A stretch of DNA of 64,000 nt, from assembly GCA_036346245.1 (NCBI GenBank), contig CM070753.1:7635858-7699857 (forward strand), written 5' to 3'. Below the pieces are notes generated by a model. The model worked only from the letters and a program-made list of their open reading frames with translations, was not told where the DNA came from and did no database searches. Below, one piece after another: positions 33,756 through 45,480 of this stretch; positions within the stretch are counted from its first letter, which is position 1; each line of letters begins with the position of its first letter. The stretch comes from Bonia amplexicaulis (lineage: Eukaryota > Streptophyta > Magnoliopsida > Poales > Poaceae). The position numbers and the translations under genes were made by a program.

Positions 33756-36334
33756 GACCTCGTGTTGGTCTTAGGTGCACTCAAGGTCTGGGGCTGACCC
33801 TGAATACGCCTAAGAGCTGCAACACGGTCTCTACCGCGATCTTGGCGCGCTTGAAGCAATGGTCAATCAAATGTCCATCCTTCCGCGGAAGGTACAATGA
33901 TACCGCCTCCGAGAGGTCAAGTAGCATGAGATGGCTTCACCTTCTGAGAGGCCGAAGCTGCAGGTGAGGTCACCTTGTCGCCGAAATCCTTTGAACAAAG
34001 CCCGCTGATTTAAATTGAACATTCTTGTTCTTGGGCTTGACCTCAATCACACCTGCGATTACGGGTCTGAGCACGACAGGTGGATGCTTCCTCACATCCT
34101 CACGGAGATCATATCCTAGATCCTGTTTGAACTTGCAAATCTTTGATTGGTCTAGAATAAGATTGAGTTTCTTCTTGCCTCCTACAAATATCTCGAGAGT
34201 GTTCATAAGGTACTGACACTCCCGAAAGAGAGAGATGCAAGAAGAGCAAGGAGAAGAAGAAGAGACAGCAGGAGGAGAGGAAGGAGAAGAACCAATAGCA
34301 GAAGAGCGAATAGCACGTGCATATTTCTCCTTATGCACGGCCACCTCAATCTTGAGGGCTTCGCAGGACACACAGGGGGCAGTCCTAATCCTAGCCATTT
34401 GGTCTTCGTAACTCTTCCTAAACGTCTCTACCATGTCCTTATCCTTTTCCAACACCTCAGCACAGAAGGCACAAGCAGGACGTGATTTTTCTAGGAGGTC
34501 CTTAGTTAGCTTCACACATTTATCATCCAAAGCAATCAAGTTAGATTTTAGTTTATCACAATTTTTGCATGGTGAGCTAACAGGGTCCTTAGAAGCATAC
34601 TGAGCCATTTTCTTATTGTAGTCAATCATTTCTTGAAACTGTTTTGAGACAGATTCAAGTTCAGCAGTTAACTTAGGACAATTTACACATGAAGCAATAG
34701 CCTCAAGTAGAAAAGCTTGTAACTTAGCAATTTTATGATCTCGCCTGCTTTAGATTCATCTTTAAGTTATTACAACTTTCACACGTCTCGGGCGGATCGA
34801 GAAGCAATGTATAAAGACCTCTAAAAGCATTATCCTTATCCTCACATGAGGTGCAAGAAATAGTCTCAACGAGAGAAGATGAAACAGAACTACCCTACTC
34901 ATCTCAAGCTCAAGAAGAAGACTAATGTTCTCCACCTTAATCAAATCAAGCTCAGAAGACAGATTAGCATGAGAGGTCCTTAATTTCTCCATATCATCAA
35001 TCAAGGCACAGCATGTATCACATTCATCACGGGAGGGAGCAGATGTAAGCGAAGTAAGCTCCCGTGATAGTCTAGCTACTTCCTTCTCCAAATCAGCACA
35101 CCTAGCCCTAGACTTGGCATGAAATCTACCTAGCTTAAGGAAAGCATCATTGTGGTCATAAGTAGGGCTCACCTCGTCGAGTCGAGTATGCTCATTGTCG
35201 CTCGTTAAGCCCTCGAGGCCATGAAGCACATCTTGGAGAAGTCGTTGCCGCCTTTAGGGTCTTGGTCACCCGTCCCGTCGTCGTCGCTCTATCCCTCCAC
35301 CTCGCTGAGGTCGAAGTCGTCGAACGCGGAGAGGACGCGGTGGAAAAGCTTCTTGGCCTTCCCAAAGTCGCGGAACTTCTTCTTGCCTTGCGTCTAAGCT
35401 GGAGGCTTCTTGTTGCGGTTCTTGTCGGTGTAGTCGTTCTTGCCCGAACCGCCGTAGTCGTTCTTGCCCTTCTCCAGCTTAGGGCAGTTTGCCCGAATGT
35501 GGTTGGGGCCACCACACTCGAAGCAAATCACGGGTCCTCCTCTCTTCCGTCCCTCCTTCTCTTGTAAGCATGAGAAAATTTGCGAGCAAGGAGAGCCAAT
35601 CGATCATCCGAAGTGCTCTAAGCGATCATCGATTCGTCACGAGAGCAGCAAGGAGAAACCACAAATAGAATCAGAAGAGAGGCCCGAAGAAGAAACAGGA
35701 TCGGTGACCAAGGCCATCGACTGTGACTTCGACCTACGAGAGACAACGTCAATCTCGTGAGTCTTGAGGCGCGAGTACAAGCGTCAAGAGTCGGTCGAGA
35801 GGTCCGTCGTGTCTTTGATGGTGGTCACTTTCATTTCCCAAACAGCGGATCGAGTGCATTGAGCATCGACGGCGTTGTCCGAGTCGGGGTACGTGAGACC
35901 GACCGCTCGGAGGTTGCTCAAGATCTTGTGAAAACACGCAAAATACTCATCAAGGGACTCGCCAGCGAGCGTTTCAAACTTGTTGTAATCTCGCTTGAAC
36001 TGACCCTGTCGCACCGTCTTTATTTGGGTGGTGCCCTCATGGTAAGCATTGAGGGTCGCCCAAATATCGAAGGCGGACGGAAGATGAGATATGCGGTCAA
36101 ACTCACTACGACTCAGCCACAGGTTATGATGTTCCTTGCCTTAGCGTTTGCCTCAACGTCAGCCATGTTTTTGGCATTGACGTCCTCATCGGCAGAAACA
36201 GCAAACCGAACATTGACCTTTCGCCAGATGGTGTAGCCCTGAGCCTGGATGTAGGTCTCCATCCAACTCTTCCAGAAGGGATAGTCCATCCCATCGAAGA
36301 TCGGGGGCTTGGTCGAGTATTTGTCTGTCGCCAT
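33756..36334 (-). pseudogene. Antisense gag copy within Sire-2
   Basis: Read on the minus strand from ATG at 36332-36334 (MATDKYSTKPPIFDGMDYPFWKSW) this is the same gag as 27743-30331. It includes the first CCHC knuckle near 35490-35535, a CDTC motif absent from the sense copy, and the CxxC coiled region (34629-33970). It ends shortly after the second CCHC region. It keeps a tyrosine codon where the sense copy has TAG. Its own frameshifts lie near 36115, 35850, 35230 and 34760. Identity to the sense arm is high enough for long base-pairing. Confidence 0.85.
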
Positions 36335-36389
36335 GGCTCACAGACCGGTAAAGATCTATAGAAAAGAGCTAATCGGCTCTGATACCAGT

Positions 36390-38338
36390 TGTAGGACCGG
36401 AATGGCGACAGAGGGGGGTGAATGTCGGTCTCTTAAAAATCGCCCCCGAGAATTCGGAAAATTAATTCTGCTGAAAACTGGAACGCATGCGATACTAAAA
36501 AATCAGCGTAAATCAGAGAGTAATCAGTAAAAATTTCAGCTGAAAATATTGTCGTTTGATCTGCATGCAAAATGGTCAAAAATCAGCGAAGAAAAAAAAG
36601 AAAAGCACCAACTACTGAACATTTGGACTTCATCCCAAAAGCAACCCAAGAACGTGGCACAAAAACTGAACCTAAAAACGACTGCTCGGCTAGACAAAAT
36701 AAAGAACAAATGATGTGGATAGAAATCCTTTCTAGCAGCCAAGACACCTGAGAAGGGGACTAAAATTGAGACACATCACTCGATCTCCAACTCGGAAATG
36801 ATAGAAGCACTTGATCAAGACAGTCTGCAGAGTAGCTGAAATTTGTTGATACAGAGATTACCTTGCTGCCGGCAGCAGAGAACCGAGCAGCAACACTTAA
36901 CCAGAACTCAGCGCTCAACTCCAACAGAAGCCCCCACCGAAAGCAGAAAAATACAGTCCAGAAAAGAGAAAAAGAAGAAAGAAGACCAGGAGCTTGAACC
37001 GGCAAAAGAAACAGAGAAAAAGAAAATTTCGGTACAAGAAGAACCTACTGCCATCCAAAAGCACACAAACAGAAAAGAAACTGCTGCCAATCAAAACAAC
37101 TGAAAGCACAGGTCAAAAGGAGCTTCTCTGACCAAGACTGAGGAGAAGCTGCATTGCCAGTTTTTGCTGAGAATCACTAGCCAAAAGAGATTGATTGAAT
37201 GCATTTCCCAACAAGGATTGCTGGGCGTGCCGAAAGCACTGCATGCAGCGGTTTCAGTTTTTGCCGAAAATCACTAGCCAAAAGAGATTGATTGAATGCA
37301 TTTCCCAACAAGGATTGCTGGGCGTGTGGAGATGAAATATCAAAGACAGAATAATCAATACAAGGACTTGAGGCTGCAAGCAATGGAATGTTCTCATGAA
37401 CTCACTAGCCCAAAGACTATGATTCAGATTTCACAAGAGAGAACAAAAAGATAAAAAGAACACTAGCACAGAAGAAATGCTCCTTTGCCGAAAAGACCAA
37501 GCAGACAGAGCATGAACGCTGGGAGCTAAATCGGTTAGAAGAACTTGATCAAAGAAAGGTTACACCAATTAACACAAGAAAGATCACAAAGAGAGCAAGA
37601 ACTAAGAACAAACTTCATAAGATTTCTTAAAAAAAACTTTAGAATTCATTCCAACCAAAACACGGATTACATAGGAGTCCCCATACGCACGGACATTAGA
37701 ACCATAGGAATGATTACAAGACTCTCAATCCATCCTCTCCCTCTCAATCCTCAAGAACACCAAGAGCCTCACAAGCTTCTTGGGAGGAACACAACCCACA
37801 CAAAGGGATGAATGAGCTCTCAAGTGTCCTAAGGGGTATGCAGCCCCTCACCTCTATTTATATCCCTTGGCTAACGGGTCTCTAGCCCGTTACGCCGGCT
37901 AAACCCTAACGGCGCTGTCTCCCGCTTGTGCAGCCTTGCGAATTTACCGATTCGCCCCTCCTGCACCTTACCGGAAGCTTCCGCGCTCCTTGTCGTCCAC
38001 GACTCGCAACCACATCGAATCTCCGCCGTCTTCGACACATCCGACCGTTCTGACCTCGACACCGCCTGTGTCTAGTCCGGTCACCCCGTGTCTCGCCACG
38101 ACTCCGTCTCGATGTCCTGCAGCCACACAGACAAGAAACACGTCAAATAGCACCGCTCGATATATGAAAGCGTAAATAGCATAATCAAATCCAAACTTGT
38201 CGCATCAACAGAATATACATCCTAACCCATACGACTAAGTTCGACCAAAGTCCGAACCAACCGACTCAAACTCGACTTTTCGTAAACGATGTCAATTACT
38301 CATCATACACAACGGGATGACCTCCACATGGTCTCTCA
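36390..38338 (-). mobile_element. Inverted LTR inside Sire-2
   Basis: 1949 bp, ends TGTAGGACC (left) and GGTCTCTCA (right), the reverse complement of a complete Sirevirus LTR. A reverse TATA (TATTTATA at 37855-37862) with AACGGG/CCCGTT arms places a leftward promoter that would read into the antisense gag and then toward RNase H. It contains a 97-bp tandem duplication (37161-37329) not present in the outer LTRs. Confidence 0.87.
37161..37329 (-). repeat. 97-bp tandem duplication in inverted LTR
   Basis: Segments from 37161 and 37258 share TTTTTGC(T/C)GA(G/A)AATCACTA and continue through GGATTGCTGGGCGTG. The second unit is partial. Confidence 0.85.
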
Positions 38339-40040
38339 TTCACCAAGCCTTTGGATAGCACGAGGTTTTCAGCTCTGCGGGGAGAGCTTGGGGTGGTTTG
38401 TCCTTACAGACTGTTGTGAGGGGGAGCTTTGGGTTTACTGCTTTATCATATTATTTATGCTTCTGTCTCCTTACTATTGCATCGCATCTGCGGGTGCATT
38501 GGGTTTTAGTCCTTCTAGCATAGGTTAGAGTATATCTCTTGCTGAGTTGCTTAGACTTCTTGCTCTTATCTTATGCTTTCAGGATAGCTGTTTCTTATCT
38601 CACTAGGTTGAGCTCACTCACTTCTTTTAGGTTCTAACGAGGGTTAGGCCACTCTCGGGTAGACAGCTGTTGTCCTGGAGTCATATGGGGTAGAAAAGAG
38701 TTAGTCTGAGTCATTAGTATTCTCTATCTTATCTATGCTTTAAGGACTGTCTTTCTTGATTTCTTTGCCAGCTTCTCGTTTTTATTGCTTTGGTTTAGGG
38801 GGAGTTCATTTGGGAGCTTCTGGAGCTTAATATTGACATAACTCAACTTGAACTAAAAGTTGCATCACATGTTGAGGGGGAGCTAGATTTTCTGCATTAC
38901 ATGCTGCATTGTAATATAACTACATTTGAGCCTTGATTATTATCCGTTTATGACATGCTTACAATGCTTTGCACCTTGCCATGATTAGTGCTTCATTGCT
39001 AATTTGATCATGACTTTATATGTGTAGTCAAGTCTTTGCCATGATAGGTTAATTAAAATGCTCAATTTGACCTAATTCATGTCATGTTCATATTTGAGAC
39101 TAGTCAGCTTTAATTATCTTCTTATGATTCTTGCCATGTCAAATAGGCTGAGTTGAGTCTTGAATCATTGTTGAGCGATAGATTGAGCTATATTAGTTTC
39201 TTGATGACACATAAGTTAGTACAATCTATTAAAAGCAACAAGATCTCTTTTTGTGCGAAAAAACTGATCTCACCAATTCCTTCTCATGAGACAGCTTGCC
39301 ATTGCACAAGGCATGAACTCAGGGGAGATTTGGATGACCAAGATCATCTTCTTAAGCTCATTGCTTGAAGTGGTCGCATAAGGCTTGAGGTCTAGCACAT
39401 GACAAAACAACAAAAATGGTTGAAAACAATCATGTGATTTCTAAAGTCAAAATTTGTCAATTGTGCTCAATTGCTAAATGCTACAAGTACTTAAACAAAT
39501 ATCTCATTCTTGATCTAGTAGCACTCTAGTTGACTCAACACTAGCTTCTCGGTTCCATTTAGCTTATTGACATGGCCTGCATCATTCATGGATACCTCTA
39601 GCTAGTCTAAAATCATATTTGACTTGACTTGCTAAGCACTTTAACTAAAATTCAGATTATGCCGTATTTTGCTTAGCTTCACTCTACATGCATAGTCATG
39701 ATCTTTGTAGCATACTTGTATATTATGGCTTGGTGTAATCTATTATAGTCATTTTGGATAATTCTCATGGCTCTAATTGCTTAGATTAATCAAATCAGTC
39801 ATTTCATCCATCTTATGATTTTTTCTCCTTCTTGCATTCTTGATGCGTTTATTGCCAAAAGGGGGAGAATAGTGGTAGAAAAAGCCACTTTGGGAGCTTT
39901 GAGGAAAAATTGTTCTTTCTTTTGCTCCTTCTGTCGACATGGTCATTAGCTTCACTCTTGCTCTTTTGACTATGTTAGACTCTTCAAACTCAACTTTGTG
40001 CTTTTTCGATGTTTGTCAACATACTCATCAAGGGGGAGAT
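38339..40040 (+). other. Sire-2 3' untranslated region with repeated PPT-like motifs
   Basis: Collinear with 2990-4707 of copy 1. AGGGGGAG occurs at 38419, 38797, 38875, 39860 and 40031, with a near copy at about 39321. The last is the polypurine tract. No conserved ORF. Confidence 0.8.
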
Positions 40041-41765
40041 TGAGAGACTATGTGAGGGGCATCCCATTGTGAGTGATGAGTAATTGACATCTGTTTTCAA
40101 AAGTCGAGTTTGAGTAGATTTGTTCGGACCCTGACGTTGCGTGGTGCAACGGGCTCGGTCGGACTTTGGTCAAACTTAGTCGTATGGGTTAGGATGTATA
40201 TTCTGATAATGCGATGGGTTTGGACTTGATTATGCTATTTGTGCGTTCATATATCGAACGGTGCTATTTGACGTGTTTCTTGTCTGTGTGGCTGCAGGAC
40301 ATCGAGACGAATTCGTGGCGAGACACGGTGGACCGGACTAGGCGCAGGTGGCGCTGAGGTCAGAACGGTCGGGATGTGTCGAAGACGGCGTGGACTCGAG
40401 GTGGTTGCGAGGCAAGGAGCGCGGAAGCTTCCCGGAAGGTGCAGGAGGGGCGAAACGGGAATTTCGCAAAGCGCACTGGCGGAGACGCTCCGTTAGGGTT
40501 TAGCCGGCGTAACGGGTTGGAGACCCGTTAGCCAAGGGCTATAAATAGAGGTGAGGGGCTGCATACCCCTTAGGACACTTGAGAGCTTATTCATCCCATT
40601 ATGTATGTTGTGTTCCTCCCAAGAAGCATGTGAGGCTCTTGGTGTTTTTGAGGATTGAGAGGGAGAGGACACTTGAGAGTCTTATAATCATTCCTCTTGT
40701 TCGAATGTCCATGCGTATGGGGACATAGTTTGGGGTCTCTCTTGGCGTGTGAGATGGTTGTAAGAAAATTTTATGCAATCATTTATCTGTTTAAGAGTTC
40801 ATGTTTCTCTCTGTACTATGCTTTTGTTTTCTGAAGTGATCTCCCTGGTTTGATTTGAAAGTCTTTTATCTTGCCCATAAAAACAGTAATCAACTGGTTT
40901 CCTTTTGTAGCATTCTTGTGCTTCTCAGTATTTTCATGTCTTTGTCATTCATGTGTTCATTTCTTTGAAGTTTTTTAAAGTATTTTATGCAATCCTTTTT
41001 GCAAGTGTTCGGCCAGAACAGTTCAGCAGCAAGGACTCATTAACAGCCGAACTTACTTCTTGCTGTTCCTACAACACTCAGTACTTTTGATTTCTGTTCT
41101 TGCTAGTAATTCTCTGGTCATACTGTTCTTACAATGCCCTGCCGAACAGCACACGCCATGAAGAATTTTCGGTTGGCAGCAAGCACTCATTAACTGCCGA
41201 ACTGCTCAGTTTTCTTTTACTTCTCCTGTTTTTCTGTACTGTCAAAAGCTTTGAACAGTTTTCTGTCTTTCTCAGGCCGGCAGAGGTTTCTCTGTTCTTT
41301 TCTTTCTGTTCTTTTTCTTTCCTTCTTTGGCTTTCCCTTTCTGTTGAGTTCACAGTCTATTGACTGCAGCTTTGGTTTGCCTGTTGTTGTTATTTCGTTT
41401 TTACTCTTTTCTGTGATCGGCACCACTGCAGTGTACTACTAGTAACTCCTTACTTCTCACGTCCAGGAAGCATTCAATCTTTCTCTCTGAGTCTTTGCTT
41501 GCTTTTCTTTTATTTCTTTTTCTTGCTCTTTGGTGTTTTTGCATGTAGATCAAACGACAATATTTTCAATGAAATTTTCTTGACTACTCTCGATTTATGC
41601 TGAATTTTTTAGTGTCGCATGCGTTCCAAATTTCAGCAAGATTAATTTTAATTTTCTGTGAGGTGCTTTGATTTGCATCGTTTTGAGAAACAGTGTCGAA
41701 TTCTTGGGGGTGATTTTAAAAAGAGAGCGACATTCACCCCCCTCTGTCGCCATTTCGGTCCTACA
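40041..41765 (+). mobile_element. 3' LTR of Sire-2
   Basis: Begins TGAGAGACTATGTGAGG after the polypurine tract, ends GGTCCTACA, and is followed by the CCAGT duplication. TATA at 40540-40547. Close match to the 5' LTR, which together with the perfect target duplication indicates a single insertion event. Confidence 0.93.
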
Positions 41766-41770
41766 CCAGT
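41766..41770 (+). repeat. Target site duplication of Sire-2, right copy
   Basis: CCAGT, identical to 25965-25969. Confidence 0.9.
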
Positions 41771-42109
41771 GATTCCCATTGACCGTTCGACAGTATATGA
41801 AAGCAACAGCACGCCCATTGTGGTGTGTGTGTGCGCATCTGTTTGTCCTAGTTGTTTCTTTCATAGCCACTAACTATTACATTGTAGATCAATTATATAC
41901 AAGTCAAGAACTCAAGATCCACATGGAATCCATCGTACAACTTGCTAATTGCTATACAATGTATCCATGCCTTAACCATGAATAAGTGAGGAAAAATATC
42001 AGTATACATCATGACCCAATGTATTATCATACAAGGGTTGTGGCAGACATCAAACAATGGATTTAAAGTTAGATGGTTCCATAGTCATAGTTTATGACCT
42101 CACTTTAAC
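41771..42109. other. Flanking DNA right of Sire-2, no gene seen
   Basis: AT-rich single-copy-looking sequence with a short GT run near 41821. It directly continues the sequence that ends at 25969. Confidence 0.5.
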
Positions 42110-44080
42110 AAGCCATGCTCTTATCGCTTCTAGATCTTCCTCATCATCATCACTACCCTCAGCAACAACTTGTCACTACGAAATATACAAATGGGAAGGC
42201 TCGTAAGTACATGCAAAGTAATAAAATTCAAATCAACCATTAACTTACCAATTAATTAGTATACTTTGGCTGGAAAAATTATTAAAATTTACCACCAGAG
42301 TGTTGGTAATCAATCATGTTTGTACTAAACAATTAAAGTAGGATAGTTGCTGCCTAGGGTGCTATAATGCACAACTTAAGTGCATAACTTCTCAAAAGCA
42401 ACTTTCCAGAATAGATTCTTGAAAGCCACATATTTCTATTTTGTGAAGTTTATAGTTTATAGAGGGGCAAAGCACTTACCTCTCCTGGAACCCTACTAAC
42501 TGAGGCTTGATTTATCCTTTGCTTCCTGGCGGCTGCTGGTAGCTGTGAGGTAGTCTTGACAACTACTACAGCATGAACCTTGTCAACCTCCTCTTCAATT
42601 TCATCCTTGGTGTCCTCAGAGTCCAAAGCTGAATCAACCATGTCATTCACCATATCTTCCATCACCTCTGCCTAAATGATACAAAATGAGCACACTTAGA
42701 ATACAAGCCCTAAGGTTCAGAGATTTCACGAGAAAAGGTTAAACACATATTCTCACATGAAAGTAAATAGCATCAGGCTAATCCAAATAAGAAGTAACTC
42801 ACCACAGACAGTACATAACATAAAATCACTTAACATGGCGGCATGTAAGCGTCTTACGGACACCATGACATGCAATGAGAACAACAAATGCAAAGTATTG
42901 CTCATTAAGTACCATGCAACAACATTTGGTGTAGCAAACAACTAAAAAGCAAAGAATTTAATACAACATGTGAAGCAACAACAAATGATTCAAACTATGA
43001 AATGAAATGATAACTACGAGACGAGTAGGCCATGTGAAGACACGAGCTGAGCGCAGCACGTCACATCGGCTTCCTTCTATCCTCCCAACTCCTCATGGTG
43101 TAGTAGTGCACCTCGCTCCCCTCTCTAGCCCCTGCCTTCTTAACTAACTGTATAAGTTCTCTCATTTCTTACTTAATAGGATCAGAAGAGGGCGAAAGTT
43201 ATCGACAAGCCAGAAGGACGGCTGGTGTGAGAGCTCTCATAAATGTCAACCACTCACTCTAATTGCACATCCCTGTGGCTCTTCTTTCTTTTCTTCCTGT
43301 CGGGTGAGTCTGTAACATATCGTTTAGCACTTCTGCCTTTAGTTGCCTTGGAATGTGCACTACTGCCCTCACCAACCACAGCTAAAACATCTTCGTTATC
43401 ATCGACGTCATCAGCCACCTCAGCATTTGGAATGAATGCATGTTTGTTCGTGATGGTTGTACCTTCGAAACATGATTGTGAGCTCATCTTCATATTAAAG
43501 TGTTCCCTTTTTGAACTTCAGGATGCCCGACATGCTCTATAAACTGAACATTAATATATTACTTCATTACACAAAACAAATTTCTAAATAAATAGAACCT
43601 ATAGAAGGTAGTACGCACTACAAAACCAAAAAAAAACATTCTAAGAACTCTGATATATTTTTTCATCACACAAACCTAAATTTTTTAAGTAAACAAGCAG
43701 TGCAAACATGTGTTAAGCAAGTTGCAAGAGATATATAAGGTTACACATCGAAGAACAAAAGCTTTGGCTTATCCTCACTTGCTCCGCCCACTAGGCATCC
43801 CTAGCATCTGTGCTATCTATGTTGGGATCAATTCCAAGATCAGAGACTCTCAGTTTCAAAGTCTTCCAGTTGGCGTAGTCACGTTTCAAGCTATCCCACC
43901 TATTTTTTAATTGCTTATGGGTGTACTGACGTCTAGTGCATTATGTGAACTTCTATAACAAGTTCTGGTACCATTTGTTGTTGAAACATCCCATTGGTAT
44001 ATTCTTTGTGTTGACTTCCTCTACACAAATCACCACAAAACTGTTGTTGCGAATGCGTCCCAGTAGCAAATTGTGACTGG
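42110..44080 (-). pseudogene. Myb/SANT-like (LIMYB-type) gene remnant
   Basis: Minus-strand pieces resemble the plant Myb/SANT-like DNA-binding family (Myb_DNA-bind_3, as in L10-interacting MYB proteins and PIF/Harbinger partners). About 44045-43960 reads as an ICVEEVNTKN...FNNKWYQNLL segment. 43930-43794 reads QYTHKQLKNRWDSLKRDYANW, the hallmark helix. In-frame stops lie at 43953-43955, 43941-43943 and 43791-43793. Further downstream are an Asp/Glu-rich piece with a DRKKRKK basic run (43493-43254), an acidic piece (42665-42450) and an EGSDDDEEDLEAIRAW piece near 42170-42110. These may be remnants of later exons. The 377-bp-family repeat at 43552-43700 lies between pieces. It is either a decayed gene or the ORF1 of a Harbinger-type transposon; no transposase was found. 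Confidence 0.6.
43552..43700 (+). repeat. Partial copy of the 377-bp repeat
   Basis: Matches the first about 150 bp of unit A at 25086, including the preceding AACTGAACA, and ends after AAGTAAAC. It shows that both flanks of Sire-2 belonged to one repetitive locus. Confidence 0.8.
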
Positions 44081-44225
44081 GAGTTGTCCAACTGTGACCA
44101 TGGGACTGAACGATGACAACACCATATATCCAATGAAAACAACAAAGAATTACCATCCACAGTAATGCACATTCTGTTGTTCTACATACACAATTCAAGT
44201 CAGCTGCAACAACGTTGTACATCAC

Positions 44226-45235
44226 TAAAAGGAATGAAATGACGAATTCACTGGAATGTTAGTTCCATGTATAACACAATACTCCTATGCACATACCTTC
44301 TGCTAGAGCCAGGGCCGAGGCCAACAGCGGGCGGAAGGGCAGAAAGGGCTAGGGCCGACGAGGGAGGTGGTGGCACATGGGGGAGTAGACGCGGAGGGAG
44401 GAGGTGGCGGCCGATGGGAGAGGCGACGTGGAGTGGCAGGTGACAGAGTGGCATGGGGCAAGTGGAGGACTAGGGAGGAGGCACCGGCCGACTGGGGAGG
44501 TAGAGGAGGATGGGGGACGTCACAGTGGCTGACAAGGAGGGAGAGGAGGATGGCAAAGGAGACAGTGGCCGACGGGGGTTGTGAGTAGGTCGGGGGAGGA
44601 GGTAGTGGCTGACTGGGGAGGAGGACAGGGAAGGAGGTCATGGCCCACAGGGGAGGAGGCTGCCTGTGGGGGAGGTGGTGGCTAGGGGAGGAGGCGGCAG
44701 TTGACGGGTTGGAAGGGGGAGGATGGGGAAGAAGGAGGTGGTCCATGGGAGAGGAGGAGGCGGCCGATGGGGAGGCGGTGAATAGGGGAGGAGGCAGCAG
44801 CAGAGGCGAGAGCCAGCGGTGGTGGAGGCGGCACAAGGGGCATGCTGTAGCAGGCGGTGCAAGGGGCCAATAGGGTAGGGGGAGGAGGATGGGAGCGGTT
44901 CGCGGGAGGAAGGCGCAGTCCCACGGGAACGAAGGCATAGGGGAGAAGCCACATGCAAATGAAGCAGCTGGAAAAGGCCAGCCGACAAAGATAGGTCTTG
45001 TCTGCTGTATCCACAGCGTCAAGTGGAGTTAAAAATTGGCATAATAATTCCGATACGATCCAATCCAGATTTGGATACAGAACGAATATGTATTACAAAA
45101 GGAATACGAATACGGGTCACAATACTGATGCTTACGTTGTAGTTTGACAAAATTTAATTCAGGGACCAGCTAATATGAGTATAAATGAAACAAAATCGGC
45201 TAAAGAGAATTTTTCCATGAAAGAGCTGTAATTAT
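44226..45235. other. G-rich minisatellite-like block and AT-rich tail, no gene
   Basis: 44345-44900 is dominated on the plus strand by GGGGAGGAGG-type units mixed with GGC(G/C)G(A/C), with many runs of three or more G. Long minus-strand ORFs here (for example 44303-45022) are Pro/Ser/Leu low-complexity translations of this composition. From 45010 to 45235 the sequence is AT-rich and shows nothing else. Confidence 0.55.
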
Positions 45236-45476
45236 GGGTCTGTTTGGTAACGGGTGCGGCTTATGGCTTTTGGCTGAATTTTTTGAATTTTTGCTGTTTA
45301 CGGTACATATTACGGAGAGAGATACTTACTTGCGATTTTGGATGTTACAGATGTTGGGTTTTTAACGTGTACATCGTTTAACTTGTAGACCTCATCTTGA
45401 GAAAATACTTTATTTAAAAGTTAGGTATTATAACAAAAGTTAAAAGTCGTCAGTTTTAGAGGAAAAGAACAGGCTC
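45236..45476. mobile_element. Tourist-like MITE, copy 1
   Basis: 241 bp, begins GGGTCTGTTTGG and ends AAAAGAACAGGCTC, flanked by TAT on both sides. Terminal form and 3-bp duplication fit the Tourist (PIF/Harbinger) group. It shares its interior (ATTACGGAGAGAGATACT, TGCGATTTT, CTTGAGAAAATACT) with the copy at 48409. It lies about 240 bp upstream of the protease start codon. Confidence 0.7.
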
Positions 45477-45480
45477 TATG

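Larger units (their letters stand above)
33756..38338 (-). mobile_element. Inverted partial Sirevirus (5' LTR plus gag) inside Sire-2
   Basis: 33756-36389 is the reverse complement of 27688-30331 (primer site and gag). 36390-38338 is a Sirevirus LTR reading leftward. The LTR's TG end falls exactly at the right junction, after which the host element resumes with TTCACCAAGCC. At the left junction the copy stops within gag. Comparison with the uninterrupted copy 1 (2958-2995) shows about 32 bp of the host element missing. The LTR middle differs from Sire-2's own LTRs, so the insert comes from a related but distinct element. Confidence 0.88.
25970..41765 (+). mobile_element. Sire-2: complete Sirevirus with an internal inverted partial copy
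   Basis: A 15.8-kb Ty1/Copia element with LTRs of 1718 and 1725 bp, TG...CA ends, target duplication CCAGT, tRNA-Met primer site, a long gag with two CCHC knuckles, and pol in Copia order (protease, integrase, RT, RNase H). It also has a long 3' untranslated region with AGGGGGAG motifs, and a polypurine tract. Between RNase H and the 3' untranslated region lies 33756-38338, a backward gag plus LTR from a related element. Without that block the element would be about 11.2 kb. Coding parts are broken by frameshifts and stops. Confidence 0.92.

Noticed and set aside
44303..45022. 239-codon minus-strand ORF
   Set aside because: Pro/Ser/Leu low-complexity translation of a G-rich repeat block; overlapping frames on the same strand are equally open.
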